Shown: piece by piece, positions 56,335-64,000 of the stretch | Position numbering within the stretch: the stretch's first letter is position 1 | How the letters are laid out: each line of letters starts with the position of its first letter | Made by a program: the position numbers and the translations under genes | DNA from: Rhizobium sp. NXC24 | Lineage (GTDB): Bacteria; Pseudomonadota; Alphaproteobacteria; Rhizobiales; Rhizobiaceae | Reading direction: 5' to 3' | Assembly: GCF_002944315.1 (NCBI RefSeq) | Contig: NZ_CP024311.1 | Coordinates: 162,501 to 226,500, forward strand | Length of the DNA stretch: 64,000 nucleotides | Notes under the pieces: generated by a model | The model's input: only the letters and a program-made list of their open reading frames with translations | Told to the model about the DNA's origin: nothing | The model's database searches: none

Positions 56335-57488
56335 TGGACGTGGCGACCAATTCGACGACCCCGGCAGCGGTAAAGCCGCCGCGCAAAGGCCTCTTTTCCC
56401 CGACGAACGTTCGCCGGTGGCAGAATTTCAAGGCGAACCGTCGCGGCTACTGGTCCCTCTGGCTGTTCCTGATCCTGTTCTTCCTCAGTCTCGGGGCGGA
56501 ATTCATCGCCAACGACCGGCCGATCCTCATTTCGTACAAGGGCGAGATCCTGACGCCAGTCTTCGTCGATTACCCCGAGGAAAAGTTCGGCGGCTTCCTC
56601 GCGCAGACCGATTATCGCGCACAGGATATTCGGGACGAAATCAACGCCAACGGCTGGATGATCTGGCCGCCGATCCACTATTCCTACCAGACCGCCAATT
56701 CGAACCTTCCAAAGGGAACCTCGGCCCCGACCGCCCCCTTCTGGCTGATGAGCAAGGAACAGCGTTGCTCCGGTTATGAAAAGGGTGTCGCCGATCCGAA
56801 TTGCACCTTGAGCAATCTCAATTGGCTCGGCACGGACGATCAGGCGCGCGATGTGTTGGCGCGCATGATCTACGGCTTCCGCATCTCGGTGTTGTTCGGC
56901 CTGGCGCTGACCATCTGCTCGGCAGTCGTCGGCGTTGCCGCCGGCGCTATCCAAGGTTATTTCGGCGGTTGGACGGACCTTCTCCTGCAGCGTTTCATCG
57001 AGATATGGTCGTCGATGCCGGTGCTCTACATTCTGCTGATCATCGCCTCGGTCCTGCCGCCCGGCTTCTTCATCCTGCTCGGCATTCTGCTTCTGTTTTC
57101 CTGGGTGGGTTTGGTCGGCGTCGTGCGTGCCGAATTCCTGCGAGCGCGCAATTTCGAATATGTGCGCGCCGCCCGCGCGCTCGGTGTCAATAACATCACG
57201 ATCATGTACCGACACCTGCTGCCGAACGCCATGGTCGCAACCCTGACCTTCGTGCCCTTCATTCTCTCCGGCTCGATCACGACGCTGACCTCGCTGGATT
57301 TCTTAGGGTTCGGCATGCCCCCCGGCTCGCCTTCGCTTGGCGAAATGATCGCGCAGGGCAAATCCAACCTGCAGGCCCCCTGGCTGGGCCTCTCCGCCTT
57401 CTTCACCATGTCGATCATGCTGTCGCTTCTGATCTTCATCGGTGAGGCCGTCCGCGACGCATTCGATCCGAGGAAGACGTTCCGATGA
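56334..57488 (+). CDS. yejE: Peptide ABC transporter permease YejE
   Basis: 384 aa. An N-terminal extension of about 40 residues and a periplasmic loop (about 65-160) precede the DppC-type permease core, with GTDDQARDVLARMIYGFRIS near 165 and the coupling loop FEYVRAARALGVNNITIMYR near 270. It pairs with YejB. It overlaps yejF by 4 nt (ATGA). Confidence 0.94.
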   Translation: MDVATNSTTPAAVKPPRKGLFSPTNVRRWQNFKANRRGYWSLWLFLILFFLSLGAEFIANDRPILISYKGEILTPVFVDYPEEKFGGFLAQTDYRAQDIRDEINANGWMIWPPIHYSYQTANSNLPKGTSAPTAPFWLMSKEQRCSGYEKGVADPNCTLSNLNWLGTDDQARDVLARMIYGFRISVLFGLALTICSAVVGVAAGAIQGYFGGWTDLLLQRFIEIWSSMPVLYILLIIASVLPPGFFILLGILLLFSWVGLVGVVRAEFLRARNFEYVRAARALGVNNITIMYRHLLPNAMVATLTFVPFILSGSITTLTSLDFLGFGMPPGSPSLGEMIAQGKSNLQAPWLGLSAFFTMSIMLSLLIFIGEAVRDAFDPRKTFR

Positions 57489-59122
57489 GCGGAGACCACA
57501 CCCCATTGCTTTCCGTCCGCAATTTATCCGTCGCCTTTCATCAGGGCGGCCAAACTTCGACCGCGGTCGACGGCGTCTCCTTCGATATCGCCAAGGGCGA
57601 GGTACTGGCATTGGTCGGCGAATCCGGGTCTGGCAAATCGGTGTCGGCCAATTCGATCCTGAAACTGCTGCCCTATCCGTCCGCGAGCCATCCCTCGGGC
57701 GAAATCCTGTTCAAGGGCAAGGATCTGCTGAAGGCGTCCGATAATGAGTTGCGTGCCGTGCGCGGCAACGACATCACCATGATCTTCCAGGAGCCGATGA
57801 CCTCGCTCAATCCGCTCCATACGATCGAAAAGCAGATCGGCGAAATCCTGGCGCTGCACCAGGGCGTGGTCGGCCCGGCGGCCCGTAGCCGCATCCTGGA
57901 TCTCCTGAACCAGGTCGGCATCCGCGAGCCGGAAAAGCGCCTCAAGGCCTATCCACACGAGCTCTCGGGCGGCCAGCGTCAGCGCGTGATGATCGCCATG
58001 GCGCTCGCCAACCGGCCGGAGCTTCTGATTGCCGACGAACCGACGACGGCGCTCGATGTGACGGTGCAGGCGCAGATCCTCCAACTGCTGCGCGACCTCA
58101 AGGGTGCGCATGGCATGTCGATGCTGTTCATCACCCACGATCTCGGCATCGTCCGCAAATTTGCCGATCGCGTCTGCGTCATGACTAAGGGCCATATCGT
58201 CGAGACCGGCACGGTCGAGGAGGTCTTCACCAATCCGCAGCATGAGTATACCCGGCATCTGCTTGCCGCCGAGCCGCGCGGCGAGCCGCCGGTGGGAGAC
58301 ATCAGCAAGCCCCTGGTCATGGAAGGCACCGACATCAAGGTCTGGTTCCCGATCAAGGCTGGGCTGATGCGCAAGGTAGTCGACCATGTGAAGGCGGTCG
58401 ACGGCATCGATCTCAGGCTCAGGGCTGGGCAGACGCTGGGCGTCGTCGGTGAATCCGGCTCCGGCAAGACGACGCTTGGCCTGGCGCTGGCCCGGCTGAT
58501 TTCCTCCAGAGGCCGCATCAGTTTTGTCGGCAAGGACATTGCGGATTATTCCTTCAAGGAGATGCGGCCGCTGCGCAACCAGCTTCAGGTCGTCTTCCAG
58601 GATCCCTATGGATCGCTGAGCCCGCGCATGTCGGTCGGCGAAATCATTGCCGAAGGGCTTAAGGTGCACGAGCAATCCTTGTCGGCGGAAGAGCGCGATC
58701 AGCGCGTCTGCTGGGCGCTGGAAGAGGTCGGCCTCGATCCCTCGACCCGCTGGCGCTTCCCGCATGAATTCTCCGGCGGCCAGCGTCAGCGCATCGCCAT
58801 TGCCCGCGCCATGGTGCTGAAGCCGCGTTTCGTCATGCTCGACGAGCCGACCTCGGCGCTCGACATGAGCGTGCAGGCCCAGGTGGTCGATCTGCTGCGC
58901 GACCTGCAGCGGCGCCATGACCTTGCCTACCTCTTCATCAGCCATGATCTGAAAGTGGTGAAGGCGCTTGCCAACGAGCTGATCGTCATGCGCTTCGGCA
59001 AGGTCGTCGAGCAGGGTTCGTCAGCGGAGATTTTCCGTGCGCCCAAAGAGGATTACACTAAGGCGCTTCTCGCCGCAGCCTTCAACATCGAGGCGGTCCC
59101 CACCGCCGCCGTCCAGCAATAA
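57485..59122 (+). CDS. yejF: Peptide ABC transporter, dual ATP-binding protein YejF
   Basis: 545 aa with two ABC ATPase cores. Walker [18 protein letters not shown] is near 42 and [17 protein letters not shown] near 324. Signatures are [15 protein letters not shown] near 160 and [15 protein letters not shown] near 430. It powers the YejBE channel. Last gene of yejABEF; the next gene follows at 12 nt. Confidence 0.95.
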   Translation: MSGDHTPLLSVRNLSVAFHQGGQTSTAVDGVSFDIAKGEVLALVGESGSGKSVSANSILKLLPYPSASHPSGEILFKGKDLLKASDNELRAVRGNDITMIFQEPMTSLNPLHTIEKQIGEILALHQGVVGPAARSRILDLLNQVGIREPEKRLKAYPHELSGGQRQRVMIAMALANRPELLIADEPTTALDVTVQAQILQLLRDLKGAHGMSMLFITHDLGIVRKFADRVCVMTKGHIVETGTVEEVFTNPQHEYTRHLLAAEPRGEPPVGDISKPLVMEGTDIKVWFPIKAGLMRKVVDHVKAVDGIDLRLRAGQTLGVVGESGSGKTTLGLALARLISSRGRISFVGKDIADYSFKEMRPLRNQLQVVFQDPYGSLSPRMSVGEIIAEGLKVHEQSLSAEERDQRVCWALEEVGLDPSTRWRFPHEFSGGQRQRIAIARAMVLKPRFVMLDEPTSALDMSVQAQVVDLLRDLQRRHDLAYLFISHDLKVVKALANELIVMRFGKVVEQGSSAEIFRAPKEDYTKALLAAAFNIEAVPTAAVQQ

Positions 59123-59134
59123 AAGACAATCGCC

Positions 59135-60094
59135 ATGCCGGTCAAAAGCCCTGTTCTCGTCGATCTGAAATTCACGCCTGAGGCCATCGTAGCAGCCCTT
59201 AAAACCGCGTTTGCGGATCGCGGCAGCATCAATCTCGCCGATCCCGCCAACAAGGGCGCGGATCTGAGCCGGGTCGACTATGCCCTTCTATGGAAGCCGG
59301 ATGCCGATCTTTTTCAGCGCGCACCCAACCTCAAGGTGATCTTTTCCGGCGGTGCCGGCGTCGATTCCATGATGAATATCGCCGACCTTCCCGACATTCC
59401 CATCGTCCGTTTCGTCGACCGCAGCTTGACGGTGCGCATGACGGAATGGGTCGTGCTGCAATGCCTCATGCATTTGCGCGACGTCTTCGGTCACTTCAGG
59501 CACCAGCGCAAGCGCGTCTGGGGCCATCTTTCGGCGCCTGAGGCGCGCGAAGTCACGGTCGGTGTCATGGGTCTCGGCGTTCTCGGCCTCGATGCCGCCG
59601 CCAAACTCAAGGTCATGGGCTTCGACGTCATCGGCTGGTCGCGGCAGAAAAAGCAGATCGACGGCATGGAAACGTTCGATGCCGGCGAACTCGATGCTTT
59701 TCTCGCGAGGACCGATATTCTCGTTGGCCTGCTGCCGCTGACGCCGGAGACGACGGGGCTCTACAATAGCTCGCTCTTTTCCAAGCTCCGTCGTAACGGC
59801 GCTCTGGGCAAACCGGTGTTCATCAATGCCGGACGCGGCAAGAGCCAGGTTCAGGCCGATATCGCCTCGGCGATCGAAACCGGCGTGCTCGGCGGCGCGT
59901 CGCTCGATGTCTTCGATGTCGAGCCGCTGCCGATGGATGACCCGCTCTGGGGTATGGAGAATGTCGTCATCACCCCGCATGATGCGGCGGTTTCCGAGGA
60001 ATACTCGCTGATGCGTCATGTCGAAGAGCAAATCGCCCGCTTTGAACGCGGCGAACCGCTGCAATATCTGGTGGATCGCCGCCGGGGCTATTGA
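59135..60094 (+). CDS. D-2-hydroxyacid dehydrogenase, GhrA-like
   Basis: 319 aa. The NAD(P) motif VGVMGLGVLGLDAAAKLKVM is near 144. The catalytic set is R in INAGRGKSQVQ near 232, E in DVFDVEPLP near 262, and H in VITPHDAAV near 282. It probably reduces glyoxylate or hydroxypyruvate. It starts 12 nt after yejF, so the transporter mRNA may include it. Confidence 0.9.
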   Translation: MPVKSPVLVDLKFTPEAIVAALKTAFADRGSINLADPANKGADLSRVDYALLWKPDADLFQRAPNLKVIFSGGAGVDSMMNIADLPDIPIVRFVDRSLTVRMTEWVVLQCLMHLRDVFGHFRHQRKRVWGHLSAPEAREVTVGVMGLGVLGLDAAAKLKVMGFDVIGWSRQKKQIDGMETFDAGELDAFLARTDILVGLLPLTPETTGLYNSSLFSKLRRNGALGKPVFINAGRGKSQVQADIASAIETGVLGGASLDVFDVEPLPMDDPLWGMENVVITPHDAAVSEEYSLMRHVEEQIARFERGEPLQYLVDRRRGY

Positions 60095-60171
60095 GCGCCT
60101 TCGGAACCTTCCAGAGCCGCCTCCGTTTTCCAAAGAACATCGCCGCAAGGCGAATTTGGAAGGAGGCTGTC

Positions 60172-60441
60172 ATGCCACGGAAGCTGGAAACCCATACGCA
60201 TTGGGAGGATTCTGATCGCCGTCTGCATGAGGAAAAGGAGTTGCCGGCGACCGAGGCCAAACAAGGCCATATGGGCGGCCGGGTGTTGGCGGTGCTCCTT
60301 GTCGCGCTTGCCCTGACGGCGGTCGTGTGGGCGCTGGTGGAATTATGGGACAGCAGACCCACGCAGACCGCGCCAGAGACAACGACCCAGGATCAGACCA
60401 CGGCACCAAAGCCGCCGGTTCAAGGCAATTCCCAGCCGTAA
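60172..60441 (+). CDS. Small single-pass membrane protein, unknown
   Basis: 89 aa. A charged N terminus (about 1-35) is followed by one transmembrane helix (VLAVLLVALALTAVVWALVE) and a Thr/Pro/Gln-rich tail that should be periplasmic. No known family is recognised. An excellent ggagg lies 5 nt before ATG 60172, which supports it as a real gene, while the 27-residue longer form is not supported. Confidence 0.75.
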   Translation: MPRKLETHTHWEDSDRRLHEEKELPATEAKQGHMGGRVLAVLLVALALTAVVWALVELWDSRPTQTAPETTTQDQTTAPKPPVQGNSQP

Positions 60442-60639
60442 CGAATTTGGTCATCAGCCTCGATCGAAGGCCGCGCCGCCACTATCCGGAGCAGCGTGTT
60501 TTAATTTAGTATCAATTTTCTTTCAGTGACTGGACTTTCGCTCAACATTTTTTGATAAGAAGAGCATTATACCCGCCGCCAGTGAGCTGGAAGGCGGAAA
60601 GCATGACGTCCGGGGCGCAGGGAGACGGGCAGGAACGAG

Positions 60640-61944
60640 ATGACGAAGACGGATATCGCCACCCGTGTCTATAACCATACCTGGAAGCTCGATCCGATCA
60701 TCCGCAGCCTGATCGATACGGATTTCTATAAGCTTCTGATGCTGCAGATGATCTGGAAGCTTTATCCAGATGTCGACGCCACCTTCTCCCTGATCAACCG
60801 CACCAAGAGCGTCCGGCTCGCCGAAGTGATCGACGAGAAGGAATTGCGCGAGCAGCTCGATCACGCGCGTACGCTCAGGCTTGCCAAAAAGGAGATGATC
60901 TGGCTGGCGGGTAACAGCTTCTACGGCCGCGCCCAGATCTTCGAGCCGGAATTCCTGGCCTGGCTGTCGAACTTTCAGCTTCCGGAGTACGAGCTATCCA
61001 AGCGTGACGGCCAGTATATTCTCGACTTCCACGGGTCGTGGAAGGAAACAACGATGTGGGAGATTCCGGCCCTCGCCATCATCAACGAACTCCGATCGCG
61101 CGCGGCGCTGAAGGCGCTTGGCCCCTTCACGCTCGATGTCCTCTATGCGCGGGCCAAGGCGAAGATGTGGGAAAAGGTCGAGCGGCTGAGAGAGCTGCCG
61201 AACCTGCGTATTTCCGATTTCGGCACCCGCCGGCGCCATAGTTTCCTCTGGCAGCGTTGGTGCGTGGAAGCGCTGAAGGAAGGTGTCAGCCATGCTTTCA
61301 CCGGCACCAGCAACGTCCTTCTCGCCATGGATTCCGATCTCGAGGCCGTCGGTACCAACGCGCACGAGCTGCCGATGGTCGCGGCGGCGCTCGCCAAGAC
61401 TGACGATGAGCTTGGCAAGGCGCCTTACAAGGTGCTGCGCGACTGGAACCGCCTCTACGGCGGCAACCTGCTGGTGGTTCTGCCCGATGCCTTTGGCACG
61501 GCTTCGTTCCTGCGCAACGCACCGGAATGGGTGGCCGACTGGACCGGTTTTCGTCCGGATAGCGCCCCTCCGATCGAGGGCGGCGAAAAGATCATCGACT
61601 GGTGGAAGAAGATGGGCCGCGACCCGCGCCAGAAACTTCTGATCTTCTCCGACGGCCTGGATGTCGATGCGATCATCGCCACCTACAAGCATTTCGAGGG
61701 CCGCGTGCGCATGGGCTTTGGCTGGGGCACCAACCTCACCAATGATTTCGCCGGCTGCGCCCCCACCGAAATCGAGGGTCTCAACCCCATCTCGATCGTC
61801 TGCAAGGTGATCCAAGCCAATGGCCGCCCGGCCGTAAAGCTCTCGGACAATCCGCAGAAGGCAACGGGCGAGCCTGCAGAGGTCGAACGTTATCTGAAGT
61901 TCTTTGGAGCCGAGGATCGCGTCGATCAAGAGGTGCTGGTGTAG
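60640..61944 (+). CDS. pncB: Nicotinate phosphoribosyltransferase
   Basis: 434 aa. Family features are [20 protein letters not shown] near 28, [20 protein letters not shown] near 198, with the phosphorylated His in the RRRHS segment, and SDGLDVDAI near 344. It makes nicotinate mononucleotide from nicotinate and PRPP in NAD salvage. The start is supported by acgggcaggaacgag upstream of ATG 60640. Confidence 0.96.
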   Translation: MTKTDIATRVYNHTWKLDPIIRSLIDTDFYKLLMLQMIWKLYPDVDATFSLINRTKSVRLAEVIDEKELREQLDHARTLRLAKKEMIWLAGNSFYGRAQIFEPEFLAWLSNFQLPEYELSKRDGQYILDFHGSWKETTMWEIPALAIINELRSRAALKALGPFTLDVLYARAKAKMWEKVERLRELPNLRISDFGTRRRHSFLWQRWCVEALKEGVSHAFTGTSNVLLAMDSDLEAVGTNAHELPMVAAALAKTDDELGKAPYKVLRDWNRLYGGNLLVVLPDAFGTASFLRNAPEWVADWTGFRPDSAPPIEGGEKIIDWWKKMGRDPRQKLLIFSDGLDVDAIIATYKHFEGRVRMGFGWGTNLTNDFAGCAPTEIEGLNPISIVCKVIQANGRPAVKLSDNPQKATGEPAEVERYLKFFGAEDRVDQEVLV

Positions 61945-61991
61945 GCATTCCTTTGGCAGGAACCAGCCGATGGTTCTTTACGCAAGGGGCT

Positions 61992-62011
61992 GATACTATA
62001 TCGTCGGTATC
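61992..62011. promoter_or_regulatory. Inverted repeat before the intact toxin-antitoxin pair
   Basis: gatac at 61992-61996 and gtatc at 62007-62011 with a 10-nt spacer, 20 nt before the antitoxin start. A likely autoregulation site. Confidence 0.45.
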
Positions 62012-62031
62012 GGTTACCTCCGGAGAATTCG

Positions 62032-62316
62032 ATGTCACCCGCTTTGAAGGCCAGTGTAGAAATTGATCCTGACGTGAACGAGCGCCTGGAGAAGCTGGCT
62101 GCCAGTCGCCACCGTCACCCGAATCGGCTGCTGAACGAAGCCGTCAGGCAGTATGTGGAACGTGAGGAAAAGCGCGACTCTCTGTTGCAGGATGTGCGTC
62201 GTTCATTGGACGACTATCAGGCGACGGGCCTGCATGTGACGGGCGATGAAGTCATTGCTTGGTTAGAGACTTGGGGCGACGACGATGAGAAGGCCCCACC
62301 TGAATGCCATCGGTAA
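62032..62316 (+). CDS. Ribbon-helix-helix antitoxin
   Basis: 94 aa. The N-terminal SPALKASVEIDPDVNERLEK followed by a helix AASRHRHPNRLLNEAVRQYV is an RHH DNA-binding domain of the CopG/ParD type. The acidic C terminus (WGDDDEKAPPE) should bind the toxin. ccggagaattcg lies before ATG 62032. It overlaps the toxin gene by 13 nt. Confidence 0.86.
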   Translation: MSPALKASVEIDPDVNERLEKLAASRHRHPNRLLNEAVRQYVEREEKRDSLLQDVRRSLDDYQATGLHVTGDEVIAWLETWGDDDEKAPPECHR

Positions 62317-62597
62317 GGCTGACGCAGCGCGCTCTTCGTGACCTCGAGCGGATGAGGGCATTTCTGCGGTCTAAAAATGCTGCCGCGGCGAGGAAGGCAT
62401 CAGCAAGGATTATTCAAACAATTCAGATATTGTCGAGCCAGCCCGATATGGGGCGGCCCGTGGAAGGCTCAGAACAAGGATTACGCGAGCTCATCGTTAC
62501 GTTTGGGCGGGATGGCTATATTGTTCTCTACCAATATATTGGTGAGGACGTTCTTATAGCAGCCATCCGCCATGGCCGCGAAGATGGCTACAAGTAA
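62304..62597 (+). CDS. RelE/ParE-family toxin
   Basis: 97 aa, full length for the family. The helices RALRDLERMRAFLRSKNAAA and the C-terminal strands (IVTFGRDGYIVLYQYIGEDV, then IAAIRHGREDGY) match RelE/ParE toxins. Whether it targets ribosomes or gyrase cannot be told. Unlike the locus near 45 kb, both partners are intact. Confidence 0.88.
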   Translation: MPSVRLTQRALRDLERMRAFLRSKNAAAARKASARIIQTIQILSSQPDMGRPVEGSEQGLRELIVTFGRDGYIVLYQYIGEDVLIAAIRHGREDGYK

Positions 62598-62608
62598 CAA
62601 CGCGTCAC

Positions 62609-63574
62609 TTACTGCACGCTCCGCGCCACCCGTTTGAACAGCGACCATTTGCCGTTTTCCCAGCGATATTGATCGGGTGAGATCACATAGGGCACGTCGC
62701 TGAGGTCGGTGCTGATCAATTCGAGCAGGTGCAGTCCCTGGGCGTCGTTTTCGTGGGTGAAGAATACCTTGTCGCGTGACAGGAAGGCGGCGATCGGCGC
62801 AGCGCCACCGGACTGGTCCTGCACCTGCGCCCAGAATTTCGGCAGGAAGGCGACGCTGGATTCGAACTGGCCGTCGATCTCGACATATTGGAACTGGCTG
62901 CGTTTGGCGATCTGCACGCCGGTCTTCGCCAGGAACTTATAGAGGTTATCCTGCGCCGTATCCGCCAGTTCGCCGACGTCAATGCCCCAGCCGTCCAATG
63001 CGGTGGTCATGACATAGCTGACCGCGGTCTCGCCATTGACGACGAAAAGCCTGACCAGATTCTCGGCCTCATCGAGATAGACGAATTGCGGCGGCTCGGG
63101 TTCGTCCTTGACTGCCTGTATCATCTGCTGCCGCGCCACGTCGACGAAGCTGCGCGATTTCAGCACCGGCAGCACCTTGCCGAGCTCGTCGCCGCCTTCC
63201 AACGCTTCGGTCATGTTGAGATAGTTGAGCAGAGCCCGGGCGCGCGCCTGTCCTTTCTTTTCGCGCAGCGCCAGCAGCGCGTTGCTCAGGAATTTCGTCA
63301 TCGTGTCGCCGTTGCGGCTATGCAGCGTCAGGCTGCCAGCACCCGGATCATAGTCGACTTTGATAACCTCCCCGAAAAAGGGCAGGCGCTCTTGCAGGTA
63401 GGCGGCAAAGCGCGCCTCGTTTTCCAGCGCTTCGTCAGGGATGTTGAGATCGAGGCTCTTGATCGCCGGCCTGTTGGCAGGCTGTGGCGCGGGCGGGGCC
63501 GGTGGCTCGATCTGCGTGTTCGGCCGTTTTCCTCTGCCGAAGAGCTTTTTCAGGAAGTTGAACACGCGATACAT
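62609..63574 (-). CDS. DUF1444-like protein
   Basis: About 321 aa, soluble, similar to the DUF1444 family. The N terminus (YRVFNFLKKLFGRGKRPNTQ) is basic, then a Pro/Ala linker leads to the folded part from about 45 (SLDLNIPDEALENEARFAAY). Function unknown. ATG 63574 is chosen over the TTG 63595 extension because it fits a better site (ttgggg). It lies convergent with the toxin gene. Confidence 0.72.
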   Translation of the reverse strand: MYRVFNFLKKLFGRGKRPNTQIEPPAPPAPQPANRPAIKSLDLNIPDEALENEARFAAYLQERLPFFGEVIKVDYDPGAGSLTLHSRNGDTMTKFLSNALLALREKKGQARARALLNYLNMTEALEGGDELGKVLPVLKSRSFVDVARQQMIQAVKDEPEPPQFVYLDEAENLVRLFVVNGETAVSYVMTTALDGWGIDVGELADTAQDNLYKFLAKTGVQIAKRSQFQYVEIDGQFESSVAFLPKFWAQVQDQSGGAAPIAAFLSRDKVFFTHENDAQGLHLLELISTDLSDVPYVISPDQYRWENGKWSLFKRVARSVQ

Positions 63575-63738
63575 CCCCAAGCGGTATTCCCGCAAAACCT
63601 AACGTGCCACCAGCTCGTGTGCAATGCCGATACCTAATTGATTGCGTGACTTGCGTAAGTGCCTGCTTGTCCGCACTAAAAAGGCGTATAGTCTGCAAAA
63701 ACAGGCTGGTCGGGCCGATTGCGAGAAGGGCGGCGCAT

Positions 63739-64000
63739 ATGAGTATTGTCGGGGGTGGCAGGCGGTCGATTGGAGCTCTGCTTCTATGTCTTATTGCATT
63801 TGCCGTACCGGCTGCGGTCCATGCGCAAACTGCGGCCGCACCATCGGCCGCCGCTCCGCCACCGGAGAAGGTCCGCGAACTCATTCAGTTGATGAACGAG
63901 CCCGACGTCAAACAGTGGCTTGCGTCGCAGGTGAATGCCAAGCCTGCGTCGACGGACAATCCTAGCTCGGGCGGCGGCCAGATGTCGGAATTGTCCGATA
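63739..64000 (+). CDS. Exported protein, 5' part only; possible MscS-family channel
   Basis: 87 codons to the window edge. The signal peptide (about 1-32, GALLLCLIAFAVPAAVHAQT) is clear. The following EKVRELIQLMNEPDVKQWLA segment resembles the periplasmic N terminus of large rhizobial MscS-type channels, which I recall only as a general resemblance. gagaagggcg precedes ATG 63739. The rest lies beyond the window. Confidence 0.6.
   Translation, partial: MSIVGGGRRSIGALLLCLIAFAVPAAVHAQTAAAPSAAAPPPEKVRELIQLMNEPDVKQWLASQVNAKPASTDNPSSGGGQMSELSD

Noticed and set aside
57524..58945. 473-codon open frame opposite yejF
   Set aside because: Antisense shadow of a dual ABC ATPase with complete motifs.

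Overview
The window is chromosomal DNA of a fast-growing alphaproteobacterium of the Rhizobiaceae, most likely Rhizobium sensu lato. This rests on the 23S-5S-tRNA-fMet order, a Ros/MucR-type regulator, cbtB-cbtA under a cobalamin riboswitch, a cyoABCD quinol oxidase next to SURF1, a rhizobial phn cluster, a candidate alpha-r14-type small RNA, and high-GC protein-coding sequence with little intergenic space. The species cannot be fixed from the sequence alone. I see no insertion sequence, prophage, integrase or CRISPR array.

Layout. 1-2.65 kb: 3' part of a 23S rRNA, 5S rRNA, a spacer full of small hairpins, tRNA-fMet and a strong terminator. 3-7.7 kb: an NmrA-like reductase, a CBS protein, an MscS channel fused to a cyclic-nucleotide-binding domain, a DUF2934 protein and a TIM-barrel isomerase/epimerase. 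7.7-10.2 kb: an AT-rich regulatory region followed by an EAL-domain protein, a Fis-type HTH protein with a 21-bp tandem repeat, and a MucR regulator. 10.2-15 kb: a Pit phosphate permease, a small GCG_CRPN protein, a mosaic repeat, and a cobalamin-riboswitch operon cbtB-cbtA-(unknown membrane protein) divergent from a histidine-phosphatase relative with a CHG in place of RHG. 15-22 kb: cyoABCD-surf1, and a divergent MFS transporter. 22-26 kb: an Fe3+ ABC importer preceded by an IRO-like box. 26-31.5 kb: an M20 peptidase, a MarR regulator, a candidate three-hairpin anti-Shine-Dalgarno sRNA, and polA. 31.5-44.8 kb: a full carbon-phosphorus lyase region (phnGHIJKL, a hexapeptide transferase, phnCDE1E2, a 2H-phosphoesterase-like DUF1045 protein, phnM, phnN) with divergent phnF. 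44.8-52.5 kb: a broken parDE locus, gpmA, dapB, an MsbA-like exporter, glucokinase, methylglyoxal synthase, MepA and an isochorismatase-fold hydrolase. 52.5-64 kb: TetR, yejABEF, a GhrA-like dehydrogenase, a small membrane protein, pncB, an intact toxin-antitoxin pair, a DUF1444 protein and the start of an exported protein that may be a mechanosensitive channel.

How the parts fit. The phn genes encode uptake (CDE1E2), activation and C-P cleavage (GHIJKL, M) and conversion of the sugar phosphate to PRPP (N). No phnP is present in the window, and DUF1045 carries the paired HxT motifs that could fill that step. Cobalt import appears to be switched by B12. The Fe3+ importer has a site suited to iron control. 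The Cyo oxidase, its assembly factor and its neighbour form a respiratory module. The most interesting leads are the candidate sRNA, the B12-controlled unknown gene, the PhnP-less C-P lyase set, a repeat family whose end supplies a gene's stop codon, and a one-base frameshift in a ParE toxin.
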